Positions 42,601 through 57,600 of a stretch of DNA of 64,000 nucleotides are shown here, piece by piece (positions within the stretch are counted from its first letter, which is position 1; each line of letters starts with the position of its first letter). Below the pieces are notes generated by a model. It was not told the DNA's origin. It did not search any database and was given only the letters and a program-made list of their open reading frames with translations. Source of the DNA: Ceratothoa steindachneri (taxonomy: Eukaryota; Arthropoda; Malacostraca; Isopoda; Cymothoidae); the NCBI GenBank assembly GCA_963969495.1, contig OZ018317.1, forward strand, positions 30,586,503-30,650,502. Direction: 5' to 3'. The translations under genes were made by a program, and so were the position numbers.

Positions 42601-45600
42601 GGCAAAACGGCAGCTATATAAAAGTGTCAGTGAAGACAAGGATGGTATCTCATCCTTCCTTACACCACCCTTTACTGCGATGGTGACTCATTTGATCGAG
42701 CAGACCAACACACTCCCAAAGAGCAAATGGCTTGATGTGGCTAATCAACCTGTCCCATTTAGGATCCCTGTCATGGATCAGGTGAGTTTCACATTAATAC
42801 TGGGCACCTCCGGTAGACAAGAAACCTTTCCTTTTTCCCTAAGAATCTAGTATAAATTTACTAGCCCCTTTTTTAAAAAAAGGGGTGTGCCCCACTCCAA
42901 GGGTTAGTGAGAAGGGTGAAGCAGTGTGGAAGTGAACTGATCTTTTTTCCCCTTTTGTCATTTGACAAATGCCAATGAAAGCTGGTTATTTTTTAGGAGA
43001 ATGACTTTATTTTTTATCATAAGTACAGGACTATTTTGGGAGTAGTTGTATAAACACTGGCAAAGTTTGTGCAGCAAGGGGATGGAGCATGATACCCTGA
43101 AACTAGTCCTGAACTTGTGGTCAATAATAAAAATGTTATTCTCTTAAAAATAGCTTTCATTTGCATTGAACTATCAATGTGTACACTACTGGACTTGTGT
43201 GGCATTGATTGAATTTCTGCCTAAATAGAATAGATAGTGTGTTTGGTAGAGGTGGTTTGTCATGGAGATTTATGAAATTCAAGTTGAGCACACAGTTGAT
43301 CTACCCCACCTTCTTAAACACATTCGCTACCACCCAGTTCCTTTGTCTGAGGAGTGGTGTGTTGCTTATGTGCCACAGATGAACATTTGTGTCCATTCTT
43401 CCTTAGCTGTGCTAGCTAAATGTTTGAAGGTAAGAAGACAAATTAGCCATTGAAATCTCACCCATAAGACTACTCAAGTTTGTACAGTCCAGTCTGTACT
43501 CCTTTGTGCAGACTGTTCTTAGAGATGAAAGTACATCCAAGATTTTTCCTTTTGATTGATCAGGTGTGTTAGTCCTTGTCATCCATCAATCTTTTTCATA
43601 CCTACCTTTTTATTTTGGGACTAATCGAAAGCAACCCTTTTTCATTGATGATTTTGAAAGATATTTTGTGTGATTCTGTGAAAATGATGCTGTTTTGGAG
43701 GTTTCTAAAAGTGATACTTATTTGTTTCCATCGATCCTAGATTTTGCTTTACTTGGAGCACTGCATCAGTGTAGAGGCATGCGAGAAAAGGCGTGGAGAA
43801 GGCCAGCTTTTTTGGGATGATTCCCCACTCATTGGCAAATTTATGACCAAGATCCTGCAACAGCATACTTTTGAGAACAAAGACAACCCTGGTAGAGTGG
43901 GTGAGTATTGGCTCATGTTACTAGACCCCGTAAGGGCCACTAGCGCCTTGTCCATCTCCAGCTTTCCAGCTTAGCCTCTCCTCCACCCATAACCCCGACA
44001 TCTTCTTTTTGTATTCTCCCTGCCTTTGTCCTTCACTTTCTCTACCCATTCGTTGGCCCCTTCTTCTACTGCCACCGTAAGTGGCATGGCGATGTTTACC
44101 TGGCCACCGTGCTGACGGGACCCAGCGCCCTGTCCGGCCCCAGCTTAGCCTCCTCTCTTCCTTCCCCTAACATCTTTCTCCCTTTCTGTAACACCCTCCT
44201 CCTCTTCCTCAAAGCATTTGGGTTCAACTAGAGTTGCTCCCTCTGAGTTTCGACCCGGGCTTGTAACTAGTCATGGGGAGGCCTGATTCTTTGGGACTAA
44301 CCTTGGTCCCCCGTCCCCACCATCCCCCGGTAATCGCAGCGGAATATTGGCAGGTACCAACATATCCCCTCCCGTCCCTAATTTTTGGGGGGAGGGGGGT
44401 GCCAAGAAGCGGTGGAACTCCACAGTTGGCGTTTGGGCCGCCAGACCGAACTTGGGCCGAGAAGGGACAGGTAAGGGATAATGACCCTCCAGGATATGTC
44501 CTGCATGGTCCGCATAGGTTAACCCCTATGCTGGGATGTCTGTGGCCCATCTACATAGGTAGAGCCCAGCGCCCGCGCCTACATGCCGACTGTGTTGCTT
44601 AGAACCAGCCTGTTGTCTGCCAATGACTATCTGCACTGACTACTTGGAACCAGACTTGTGGTGCCTTTCTCAAGTTTCTGGCCCCTTGGCCGATGAAAAC
44701 CAGCTAAAGGGAACGTTCGCAAATGGAGTCGCCTCTTATTTTGTCATAAAAAATTCTTTATTTCTAAAATCAAATCTCCCAAACCAAATGAGTACAACTC
44801 CAAGTAAAGTGAAAGGCCGCGCGTTACTCTCTCCCTTCCCAATCCTTCCCCTCTGTCAACTATTAATCTTGGTGCAGGGGCTCCCCTCTAACCGCCCTCA
44901 ACCGATAAAAGAGATTCACCTCTATCCCCTCTGGAGTCTCCCTCGGGTAGCTCCACCTCTTTAAGGAGGTCCCCTTCCCGCCCCTGTGCAGTCTCAGGGG
45001 ACCCTCCAACTCTCCTAGCTGAGAGGGTAGTTCCCCCTCCCCAATAGATGAGAGTTCGTTGGGTTTCCCCTTACCCCCTTGTCCACAGGTGCCTTCAGGT
45101 GACTCGAGTCTAGTGCCTCCAAGCAACTCTCCAGTTGTGGCAGGTCGCCATGCCCACCCGAGTGATGTTCATGGTGGGATGGGCCATAGGCCCTTTGAGT
45201 TCCTGGTCGGGATACCCGACATCTTATTAGGGTGGGTGGAGGGGTTGGAGATAATCCTAGAAGTGACCCCGCCCCAAATGGCAGTGTCTTCCAATGGGCA
45301 AACTTTTGGTCGGTACTAAGCACCGAACCTGAGTCTGCCCATCTTTAAGGTTCTCATCAGGTACGGGCCCCCGAAGACTCATAAGGATAGGAGGGGCCCC
45401 CTCCCGCGTCTGGTGCCCCCTTGACGGCCAAGATCTTCACCTTCTCAGAGAAAGAAATCGCCGAGGATGGTCCGTCCAGCCTTCAGGCCCCTTCCAGAAG
45501 AAGAAGAAAAGCAAGAGGAAATAAAAGAGGACAAGGGATTCCTCTCCCTCCACGTGGACTCCTGGAACTGACGGGTCCACTGTGGCCTCGACAAGCGACC

Positions 45601-48600
45601 AGGCCAACATCGGCACGTTACCGAGGTGCTTTTGGGTGAGGAGGCCCAGATAAAGGCCAAAGTCGCATGCTAAATGGAGCCTCGATTACGTCTGGCCCCC
45701 TCATTCAGAGACGACATGGCGTTTTTGAGCCCGCTAGTTTAAAATTTTTTCAAGTTATCCGCTCCCCAGATTGCAGCAGGTAGCCTAAATTTTCATACTC
45801 CATCAGAGGAGATCATTAGCTAGCTTGACTGGTAGAGAAACCCGAACGTGACCCGTATCTCCGACGAAAGGCTTCTGGCGAATGAGTCAGACCCTTACGA
45901 GGTGACCATTATTTGTGCCCTTTGGACACTCGCTGATTCGCTGGTGAGTGTGACACAGCACTCTACCATGAACTTCGTGAAAAGAATGGTTTGTGCGAGG
46001 GAACTCATGGAATACTCCTTAAAAGAAGTCACCGAAGAGCTGGCTGACAAGGGAGAGGTAAAGGTCGAACATGGATGATAAAACAGGGAGGGGCCTCGAG
46101 ACCCACCCCTATACTCTTCGTCACGTTCGACTGTGACAGGTTCTATGAGTAGGTGCGTGCCGGTTGTTATCGCTACCGTATCAAGGCATTCGTGCCACTG
46201 CCATGTAGGAGCTAATACTACCACCACTTCGGCCATATGAATCACTCCTGTAAAAGTGCAAGGTCGGGTTTACCCTTTCTCTGTATTATTATTTCCAAGA
46301 CCATACACGATCAGGCCTTATCGTGTATGGCCAAGTGTGTTAATTGTGTAGAGCTACACCCTGCTTCCTCGAAGCAATGTGGCATATATCTCATGGAACG
46401 GGAGTTCCTGGTTGTTCCAGCGATGGACACTCTCTTCTTGACGTCCTATGCCTCAATAGCTAAAAAGGCACACTCTGGTCCTGACCCCTCAAGGCCTAAG
46501 AGCACGGTCGCTTCTGCACTCACTCGGAGCCCTTTTGCGGGTTATACTCCCCCTGGTACAGCTGGCGGCTCAAAGAGCTTACACGCTGTCTCGGCTAAAA
46601 CCAGCCTCTTCCCTACCCTCTCCCGCTCATCCGTCTCTCATAACACTCACAGGGACCCCCCCCCCCCTCCGATGGTGGTCCTAGACCGTCTGTGGGGATT
46701 CATAAGGCTGTCCTCAAAAAGGAGTACAGCTCTAAGACAGCTTCGTCTTCGATGTGGGACCCGCCAAAAAGGGTCTTCCACTTCGAAGCCTGGTAAAGTT
46801 TTCATAGCAGAGAAGGAAAATACTCGCATGGCGATGCCAACGTCCCCCAATAAGTCCTCGAAGGCGTCACCGCCTTGTACGTCAAATAGCACCTGGAGGC
46901 AGAACTCTAGGGAGCGTACGACCATTCTCGTGCGAGTCTTCTCTTCGAAGAGGGCTCCCGCTTTTCCTTGAAGCAATGCCCGAAGGGCATATACCTTCAA
47001 TTGAATTAACTTGGACTTTGGGCCAACTTTGAAGAGCTGTAGAGGCTTGTCTCCTCCAGTTCCAACTTAACTATCTACTTGTAAGAGACCATGCTGGGCA
47101 CGTGCTCCTTGCCCACCCTCCCAGGTTATGAGGGTTTTATGACCCCGCCAGCATGGATGAGGTTTGGGGAGCTGGATGCGCGGTTTACACTCGGCATGAT
47201 GTCTCCGTTCTCCTATTACCTATAAATACATCATTGCAGGCAGTGGCAGTGAGGCTACACCTGGATAGTAAGTATACTGTTATGCATACATTTGACCGTC
47301 AGCTAAGTTCTTCGACACAGGGGACTTCCTCCCCGTCCTACCACGGTTGCCGAGGTCTTTTTTCCTTCCTGCTCGGGAATTCGAACTGATCAATTCCAGG
47401 GGTCAGATCCTTGCCGAGCTGGGCATATGTCCTAAATGTGGATGAGTTTACGCATCCCTGCCCTAGAACCGCTTGATTTTCCTGTCTCAATATATCCCTT
47501 TGCTCTTAGTATGTGCAGCCTGATTTTGAGTGGGAGGTGTTTGATGAGTTTCATCTTAGTGACCACTTTCCCATTTAACTATATTTTTGGGGGGGGCAGT
47601 TGCTACCTGAGAAACCATCTTGGTGGTACTTGGAGTGGGTGCAGTGGTCTGCATTTCAGGAAATGAATAATTTCTTTGTCCCAATTAACGAACTTAGGTC
47701 AGTTGATGATTCCATTGGATTTTCTCCTTCAATCTCATCTTTGTGGGCCTAACTACTATTCTTAGAACGTCTGGCCGTTTTCTGCTTCTTTGGCGTCGTC
47801 CGAGTGTGCGATACCAATACATGCACTATAAGCCCCACCCCAATAATTTCACTGTCGGTGAATTTTGTCGAGCTACAGCTTGGTTCCGGTATGTTTTGCA
47901 GCACATCCGCCGTTCTCATTCGCAGGCATACGTCTTCCTTTATGGAAAAACCTCTATTGCAAAGTGTTGAAGCGAGTCAAAAGGATTCAGGGCAATTCCT
48001 CACAGGACCCTCCTCCCGTTTCCCAGGAGAACGGGACTGCAATCTCAGATCCCGTGTTCATTCTCCAGGAGCACGGCACTACCTTCTCAGATCCAGTGTG
48101 CTGCAAAATCTTTCACGCCCGCTTTCTTCATATTCTCTAGCAGGGATTGTCCTCCTCCAACATTCAATGCACATCGTGATGTCGCTGAAGGCCACCGATT
48201 GGACTACTTCAAGAAGAGGAGAACCCTTAAATGGCATGTTTACAGTGAGTGAGTTGCCGCTGGTCCAGATGATGTACTGTATACCATGCTTCTACACGTA
48301 GATTAACGAGGCTTGACTTTTTTTGTTAAAATTGTTCTACAGGATCTGGACAAAGTGTATCCTTGCATAGTCGTGGCGAATGGCTTCTGTTCTCGCTTTT
48401 CACAAAATGGGGAGAATCACTCTACCCCCGCCAGTTTTGGCCCAATTGGTAAATGTTAGAGTAGTCTTTTTCCTTGACAGCAGAGGCCACCTGTTTTCTG
48501 CATAGTGCGTCTTCTGCAAGTTCCACTCCACTTTGGATGCACTACTTCGATTGGAAAATGCTATCTGAGAAGCCTACCTTCGTAGACAGCACAATGTCAC

Positions 48601-51600
48601 GATGTTTTTCAATCTGGAGAAGACCTGTGATTTTGGATGGCAATACATTATCATGGAGGCCCCCCACACGATATGGGCGAGAGGGCGCCTTCCTATTTTC
48701 ACATCTGAATTCCTATGAGATTGTCGATTCTGCATACAGGTGATGGGAGTTCCCTTCAGCTTAATAGGGCCGGAAGGTTTCCCGCAGGGAAGTGTCTTCA
48801 TTATCACACTTTGCCCTGAGTGTCAACAGTGTCTTGGTGCAGCCCAGATGGCAACTCTGGAGCTTTGACTCCAACAGGTGTTTAACCGCATCTCTTGCTA
48901 TGCCGAAGCGCACAGGTTTCGGTTTTCCATGATCAAGACTAAGGTAGTGCACTTCTGTCTCCAACCGTGGCTCCACCCCAACCCGGACTTGCTCCTAAAC
49001 AGGGTTCACCTTGAAGTAGTAGATTCGCACGGTTTCCTTGGTCTTGTTTTCAATCAACGCCTCACCTGGGATGCCCATATTCGCAGTCTTAAGATCTCTT
49101 GGACCAGCACCATGGACATTCTTCATTCCATGATGTTCAGCACGTGGAGTGCTTTACTTTTCTACCGATCCTTTGTTCATTGAAGCTTGACTATGGATGC
49201 AAGTTTTTACTCATTGAGAGCCTAATTATTGATGCTGGTGAAATGCGACTTGCTCTGTGCCTTACACAGTACATTATATGCTTGTTCACGCGGCCCCGAC
49301 ATCTCTCTCTCTCACCATTTGCTCTTTCTGCATTCTATTTCACCTACCCCCTAATGTCTTGAGAGTTTCTAGTCATTTTTTGTCCACTTTGAATCCATCA
49401 CACTCACGATATGACATCATCTGATGGAGCACTCCACTGCTCTCAATCTTTTGGCAACAACTGCTTGGTTCTCCAGACTATACACGACTATTTGGTTGAA
49501 TGTCTTTAATTTTTATTAAATTTTCAAACATCCTAAAAATAAGCCTATCTTTGTAATTTCAGTAGCTATCCTCTTGTTGGTGGGTGCTACAGGGCATCAT
49601 AATTTTTTCCCAGTGACAGTACTAAAATCCATATCAAAATCATGATGGCCCTTTGTTCAAACCTGCTTTTTTAACTAGAGTAAAAACTGATGGTCAAATC
49701 CATAACAAGAATCCCTCATTTGTGATGCACATTTTTTTTTCAGTAAAAAATTAAATTCATGCTTCTCTATCGGGCGGCCCCTTTTTTACATGGTTATCAG
49801 GGTCAACTTTTTTTCTATGTGTTGCCAATTATTTGTTCTTTATTTTCCCTTCTTATAGAGATAAGGCAATAACTGGTATCTAATGCAGGAGTAGTTAATC
49901 ATTGACACCACAAAAGCATCTGTTTGTTCATTGACTGGTCACAAGAATGTTTATTTGTTTTGAATGAGAATCAATCCCAGCCTTAAGTAACCTCCATTTG
50001 TGGTCCTCAGAACCAAATCCTATAGATCAATACATCGGTTTTGCTGAACTGGCCGCAAATGCATGGTCCAGCGTAGCATTGGGCTGTATCCTAAGGGTTG
50101 TTGCTGTAGTGCCGAGTCAGATGTCAGTGAAGTACTCTGCTCGTATGGATTGGATCAAGGTAAGTTGGTGTCCTTATCCTAACAACCTAACATTCTTGAT
50201 TTGGTTATAATAAATGAAGACAATTGTGTGAAAGTCTCTGTCAGTGAACATATAGGCAAAATTGCCCACAATGGTTGAATGTCTTTAAAAGCATTTTAAA
50301 AAAAATAAAACGCCCAATAAGTAATATTCCTAATTTAGGCAGGTAAATTTTTAGGGTGTTTGTACTGAAATGAGGCCAGTCAACTAGACAAAACTCCTCA
50401 AAATGAAACTATCGCTGTAATGTACAATATTTTTTAAAAAATATTTACTAGGTATGATAATGAATACATTCCAAAAAATGGAAGCCTCCACTCAAAATCG
50501 ATGCTCACCATGGATCAATCAATATACTCTAAAGTTTGCTATAAGAGAAAGAAACTACTATTATTATTTGTTAAAAGAAAAAAGCAACAATATAATGTCC
50601 AAAATTGCATTTATTATAGGTATCAAGTAAAAAAGCAAGTTAAAAAGCAAAATGACAATACTATTCGATCTTTCTTAGACACGCAAAGAAAAGCCAAAAC
50701 AGTTCTAAGCATATGTAAATAATAAGAGACATTAAAAATTGTATAGGGCCAATTAAAAAGGATGAGGGAGCGCTAATTATTGACATAGAAGTTATTACAT
50801 AAATCATTATTATTAAATCATAAATTTTCTGTGGCATTTAAGCTGTAAGACATGATTCACATTCTCTTTCTCCCAATGTAATTGATTTTAATGAAGAAAA
50901 CATACTTGTCAATCTAAGTGCTCACAGATCAAACTCCCAAATTATAGAGATACATTGAAAAGTATAAAACTCCAGGTCCAGATAAAAGTCATCCAAGGCA
51001 TATTAAGGAGTAAAATATTAGATCATGGAGCCACTCACCAAATTTTGAACAAATCTTTAAAAGACAGTATTGTTAATGGAAACATTAATTTAGCAAATGT
51101 TATACTAATTTTTAAAGAGGTGGGAGGGGGGGGAGAACTGTGATCCCACAAATTATACACCTTTTAGCTTACCATCCTTCATGACTAAACCTTTGGAGTC
51201 AATTGTGAGAGAAAATCCTAGATCACTTAGATAAACATAATTTAATTAAAGATAGCCAATATAGCTTTAAAAGACATCATTCATGTTTAAGGAATTTTTT
51301 TATTTATTCACAATATGATGGAAAAATATGATCATCATAAAGCTGTAGACATTATTTTCCTTTATTTAAAAAAAAAATTGATTTAGTTCTCCATAAAAGA
51401 CTTGGAAAAGCTAAAGAGCCCACAGGTTAAGAGGTAGACTCTTGCGATTGATTGAGAACTGGCTTATAAACTGCAAAGAAAAGGTCCTCATAAATTGGAG
51501 TATCGTTTGACTGGGTCAAAGTCACTAGTGGCATGCTTCAGAGGCCAGTCTTGTGTCCTGTATTATTTATTATCCTTATTAACTTTGATTCAATACTACT

Positions 51601-54600
51601 AAGCAAGATTGCCAAGTTTGTGTATGATACTAAACTATGTCATATAGCAAAACATGACTCAGATCAAGAGGAAATATTGCAAGGCTTAAATGAAATATTT
51701 AATTGGTTGGTTATATAGCAAATGATTTTATTCTCAATAAGGTCATAATGATTCACATCAACTCTCAAAATGGAAACTTTGATTATATGTTAGGCTGTCA
51801 TCAATTAGAAAAGTATCAGAAGAATGTGTGATCTTGGTGTATTAATTTTGAGCAACTTCAAATTTTTAAAACACTCCATCCAAATAGCTAACTAATAAAG
51901 TAAGAAATTTTGAATATAAGAGTAGAGAAATGGTAGTTTCATTTTCTAAAAATAAATTGTGCATTCACAGCTCGAATATGCTGCTCAGTTCTGGTCTCCT
52001 TGTCTTCAAAAGGATATTGCTGCATTGAAGAGCATACAGGGAAGGGTGACAAAACTCATTCCAGAGATGCAAAACAAACTGTATATAGACAGATTTAAAA
52101 AATTGAAATTGCTCTCATGTTAAGATAGGTACCTTTATTGCCAATTGATAAAAGTTGAAAAAATTCTGAATGGTTGCAATTTATAAACTTTGATTCACTT
52201 TGCGGATGTGCTGAAAACACACAAACAAATGGTTATAAATTGAAATTAAATTACTCAGACAAATATCATGTCAAACTTTTTCACTTATAAAATCATTTCA
52301 ACTTGGAACACTTCCAGTTAATGTAGTTCAAAGCATGTCAATAATTAAAAAAAAAAAAAGTGGATGAACACTTAATAAAACATGCAATACAACCATAGTA
52401 TTAACATACTACTTGTTCTTTTTTCACTCTAAAGGTCCTTTAAAGACATCCTTCCCTTACCTTCCCCACTTTTTCTATGACTAGCCATAGAGTGGATCTA
52501 AGGGTCTTTGCTGGTCTTTATTCTATGATTCATTTATTAGTAATTTTCTCTTTTTCTTTTGTCTCATTGTATAACCCATTTTACTTCATTACTAAGTCCT
52601 ATTCGTTTGTGTTGAGAGCTGTTAGTTCTTCTGGGCTATCATGACCAACCTAGCCTAGTATGTTGTACAAAATTCATCTTTTTCAGAAATACATTATGAG
52701 GGGAGGTCAATATGGGGAAGTCGCTGCTCATCTTTATGGAGTTGTAGGTGGTCATTTTGAAGATGACTGCCAATTCGAAAAGGCTCTTCAGACAGTGTCG
52801 AAAACTAAGGATCTTGTAAGTTTGTTTTCTATATATTTTGAAGTTTACTCAGACCTTTGAGAAAGTGGATTGATCCAAAACCCTGAATTGTATCCTCTGT
52901 GGGTCATTTGTGTCCTCAAGAAGTAGCTAAAAGTGACCTGGATTGATGAGGAAGCCAGATGTCAGAGCTACTTTTACTTTACTTTAGGTTGGTGCCTATC
53001 AATGCCACAAAGTATCGTATATATCCTATTTATTCCCGATTAAGCACAAAGTTACTTATTCTTTTTTCCTTGCCATTAGACCTTTATAGCGATAGGGTGC
53101 TATGTGATGTAGCATCTGGTCTCGTCAAGGGTTCATATCTAGTCAGAAGACCTCTCACTCCCCCATGCACACCTATCATACACAATATTATCCACTTGTC
53201 ACATTTTTAGTTCACAATCACATAACCCCTTCATCAGCCACCTGCAAGTGGCGAACCTGCCCAGGGATGGGAGCTTGGCTGAGGAAGATGAAGCAGCTCT
53301 CAGAAAACTGGCAAAGGTCAAAGAATCCTCCCCTTCCACCTGTGACTGACAGGTCCTCCACTCTGAAGCTTCCATCCTCTGCCCTCAGAGGCGGGTTACC
53401 TTGTGCACACTATTACACCTGGTACCTCCTGGCAGGGCAGCAATCCTCACAGCTCCAGTGCCCCTGGCAATCTCAAACTAGATGGAACTACTTGGGTATT
53501 TTTCCTTCTAGTTATCTTCCTTTTACCCTTCTTTCACCCCTTAACCTACAAACTCATTTTGACCTATTTTTCGCCTGCATGGGGTTGTCAGCAGGCACCT
53601 GGAGGACTTGCATGCCAACAAGGATTGCCTGGCTCACTAAATGCACTTAAAACTTTTGTGCCCAGCAAACGGAAGCTGGTGCATTTCCCTAATCTCTTTA
53701 TGCACTCTATACGCTTCACATGAGATGCCCATAGTCGTAGCCTTAGTGTCTTGTACCCGTTCTTTTATTCGCTCAACTCAACTATGGATGTGAGTTTTAT
53801 GCATCTGCAGCCAAGCGTAAATTGCCGAAGGTGGATGCGATCCACACAACGGTCTCTGGCGATCATTGCCTTCTGCATATCTCCAATTGAGAGCCTGTTT
53901 ATCGATGCTGGGGAGATGATGGTCGCTTTGCGATATCCACTATGCGCTTATATGTGCGGCTCCGGCGAATCACTCAGTCGCTAACGGCTTTCATTGCATT
54001 CGCGGCTGATCTAGACGGTGCCTATGCTGCCGAGAGACGTCATGCATACTCTAAGCCTTTTAGCTTTAGGGCAAAGCAACTCATGTGAGAGCTCGATGTA
54101 TCTCTCAGACTGGTGGTGCCTCTGGTTCTGCCCTGAATACCACCCTGGAGAGTACCACATTTGATCGTTTTTCATCATGCCTCTGCTCACAATGCCTCCA
54201 GAGTGCCAGGATATTGCGTTCAAATTTTTTGGAGCGCACACCATGTCACGGCTGGAGCCGTTTCATTGTAGATGGATGGTTCCAAATCCAAAGAGGTAGT
54301 TTTCTATGCCATGTCCATTCAGTTTGAAGTTGATGGGGCTCTACCTGGTACTGCATCTGTCTCTACGGTTAATTTGGTTTCAATACACTGTTCAGTACAT
54401 GAGGTTACGGGTTGCGCCCGCCTCAGACACCAAATTGTGATTTATAGCTACTCACAGAGCCCTGAGTGCTCCCGAGGGATTGTAATCTTCGTACCCCCAG
54501 AGTGATGCCAAAATTGTCCTCACCTTTTATTTTGGACATGTATGGATTACTGGAGCAGCATTTTGCTCTTCCCTACACTGACTACATGGCAGAAATCAGA

Positions 54601-57600
54601 TCAACCCTTCTGGCTGGCTGGTAAAGAAAATGGCTGATGGCAACCGAAATCTCCCGATGTGTCTCTGCGGTTTTCTGTCGTCTCCAATTTAAGCACACTC
54701 GCGAGATGCACAGACATTTGATGGAGCGTTCCCCAGCACTTTATTTACTGTGACGGCTGCATGGTCTCCCAGACTGTCCGGCGCATTCTTGTTGAGTGTC
54801 CAAGTCTTGGGGATCTTCTCTCATGTTAGATGTCCCAGTACCGCGATAAGCAGGGTTCCTACCAATTCCCCCTTGTATTTGTTTGTGCAATTATGATTTT
54901 GGTATTATTGAGTTTTTGTATGTATATAGTTTTTGGTGTTATTTCATGCTTTGGTACTGGAGGGGATGGGCCTCAATCCTACGTTGGAGCACGTCTGTTC
55001 TTGTTATTTCTTTTGCTCCTGTCTTTTTTTTTTAAATAGCCTAAGAATTAGGTTAAATATTTTTTCCGCACCCATGCCCTCTGTGGTTGTCACCATTTCG
55101 GTGCTCTTAGAAAAAAGCAAAAATTATGTGCCCTCTTGTCTAAGACTAACCTATTCTCTACTTTTTTAATGGTACCTTCTTCGGTCTCTGCCTTGGTCAG
55201 AGGGCTACATCTGGCACCTGGATGACAGGCATGTCCTCCCATCCCCAGTCCTCCTGAGGTTAGGTAATAGGCAGGTTATCACCCACCTTACTTCTTAGGG
55301 GACACACCTATTCGCATTTTTCCTTACCCTGGTCTACATCTCCCAGCCTTTTCTCTCGTTATTTAGAGAAGTTCGGGTTACTAGGTTCCCTTCCAGCCTT
55401 GTACTTTGACTCAATCCACTGGTGGGATACACTGTGAGGTCCTTACTCACTTCGAGGCATGAAAACCCGATGACTGAGGAAAGTATTGATTTATTTCAAT
55501 GTATAACCTTTAGAATGCCTTTAACTATGCTCACCTTTTGTAGTCTTTTGGTAAATATTTACTGGTTTACAACCTTTATTCTCTGACAGTAACTACATTA
55601 AACTACATACTAACTAATCTACTTTCTATACTAATTCTAGTAGCTACTGTGTTTGAATTATTGTTGTAGACCTAGTTGTTTCTTTTCTTTTAGTCCTCTA
55701 TTATTGAAATTTGAACAATAATTTTTTTCTATCACTAATAACTGTCCACCATATATTCTTTTCTTCTTTTAATATAATACTTTAAACCACATTGATCTCA
55801 ATATACATCTGAAAAATAGATACATAAGTGCGAACTTCCGGTTCTCCTGGTCATCTTCCTCCAATCACCATCCCTCCATTTTTCCTTGCAATAAAAAGAA
55901 AAACTATTTCATTCAAGTGTGAGGTAGGGGGGGAGGGTACTGTGCTCCTGACTCGTGTTGTCAAGATTCATTATACATAGTTCACACCTGAGACCATGTA
56001 TGTCTAAATGTCCAGAGTCTGGATGCTTTTTATCCTATGGGGACTTTTTCTATACCTCTCAAGGCATTGGGAGGCCATAATATCATCCTTCCATGCATGG
56101 TTTGTTTTTTTCTAATTCATCGCCACAACCAAAAGTAATACTGCAATGTTAGTAGAAGAATCGCCACCTACAAATTTGGCCTTGCCCGCCTTGATGATAG
56201 TGGGGAGGGGGATAATGACACGACTCTTTTGACTAGGGGGGTTCCCAGGCGCCTTGGGGATTTACAATTAGAGAACTCCTTGTTATTCTAGCATGGAGGG
56301 TGTTTGCCATTCCCTCTGGAAGCAGCTTAAAGTGGTTTCCTCTTCAAGGCGGAGGTGGCTCCACCTTTCCTTTCTCAAGGGCTCCTCCACAGGAAAATTA
56401 AGAGACCCACACACTCCCACAGGGTAGGCATTTGTGGATCCACTCCGGGGGACATTGAGGCATACCTTTGTCATTGTTGGTGGGGCTTGGTGCACTGGTT
56501 CCCAGGTTGTGGCATACAGGACATTTTGCTCTTTAGGAAGGGGCCCAGCCTTTATTGCTCCCCTGTGAGAAACTCAATGGCTACAGGTCTCGAACGAGAA
56601 CCCCGATATCCCCTCATGGGGGCCTCTCCCAAGATGAGAGGAGGCCCTGATAGTGGAGTTAAGGTGGCCCTACTCCAGCAGTCAGATTCCTATGGGGATG
56701 GATCAGGGCTCTTGAGTACCATTCCCAAGCCAGATACCACTGGGAGGTGCCCTGCTGAAGGTAATACCCCCCCCATCCCCAAGTAAAGTAGTAGAACAAA
56801 GGCTTTTCTTTTTTGGAGGGTTCTCTGAGTGTAAAGGTGCCCTTTGTAAGCTCGGCAAATTACCAGACTGAGGCCTGTCTCAGGGTCCCCTCAGGTGAGA
56901 AGAAAAGGGCTGAGAATACCCTATCTTCTCCCCATAAAAAAGAAAAAGAAGGCTCAGCAACCATAGCATCACTCAATAGCACAGCAACACACTATTTACC
57001 TCTACAATCTTGAGTGACACCTGGTCACACACTTCATTCTATCCCCCATGCACACTTCATTCACCTTGGTTTTTCTCTCAATAATGCTAGCATGTGCATT
57101 TTCCCTTCCCCTTTTCCTCATCCCATATGCTCCTTAAATTCCATACTCCCTTCATCACATCTTGATGCAGATACATTGGATGTGGGGTGTGACGCTATCT
57201 CCCATTACCAAAGTGCTTTGATTCCTGTGCAGAGGCAGTGGTTCAAATACATTGCTTTCCAGACCAGTATTTACCAAAACAGTGTAGGGATTATTCAGCC
57301 CAATAAAGATACATTGTTATTTATTTGTAAAAGGAAAAACTAATGGGGCATTTATGCCTGAAAGGTTTTGAAAAGGATTGCGGAAAATAGAGTGGCGAAG
57401 TTGTGGAAGTTAAAATATGTGTAGCTATATTGCTCTCATAACCAAAGGAACCTAGAGACTAATCCCACCCCTTGGCAAAGCGGTTGATGATGATGATTAA
57501 AAACGAAATTCTGTTAACATGGCATTAAAACTTCTTTTCTAGCGGATCGAAAGTCAGGAAAGTTGTATTTTGGCCCAAGGCCACATTCTCTCCTACAAGC

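Noticed and set aside
43262..43453. A 63-codon open segment ending at a GT donor-like site inside ECM29 intron 7
   Set aside because: It looks exon-like, but exons 7 and 8 join directly in phase and match ECM29 without it, and I recognise no domain. It may be chance or an unknown repeat.
56355..56786. A 143-codon open segment in ECM29 intron 10
   Set aside because: No recognisable domain, low-complexity Pro/Gly/Ser composition, and no splice context linking it to ECM29.
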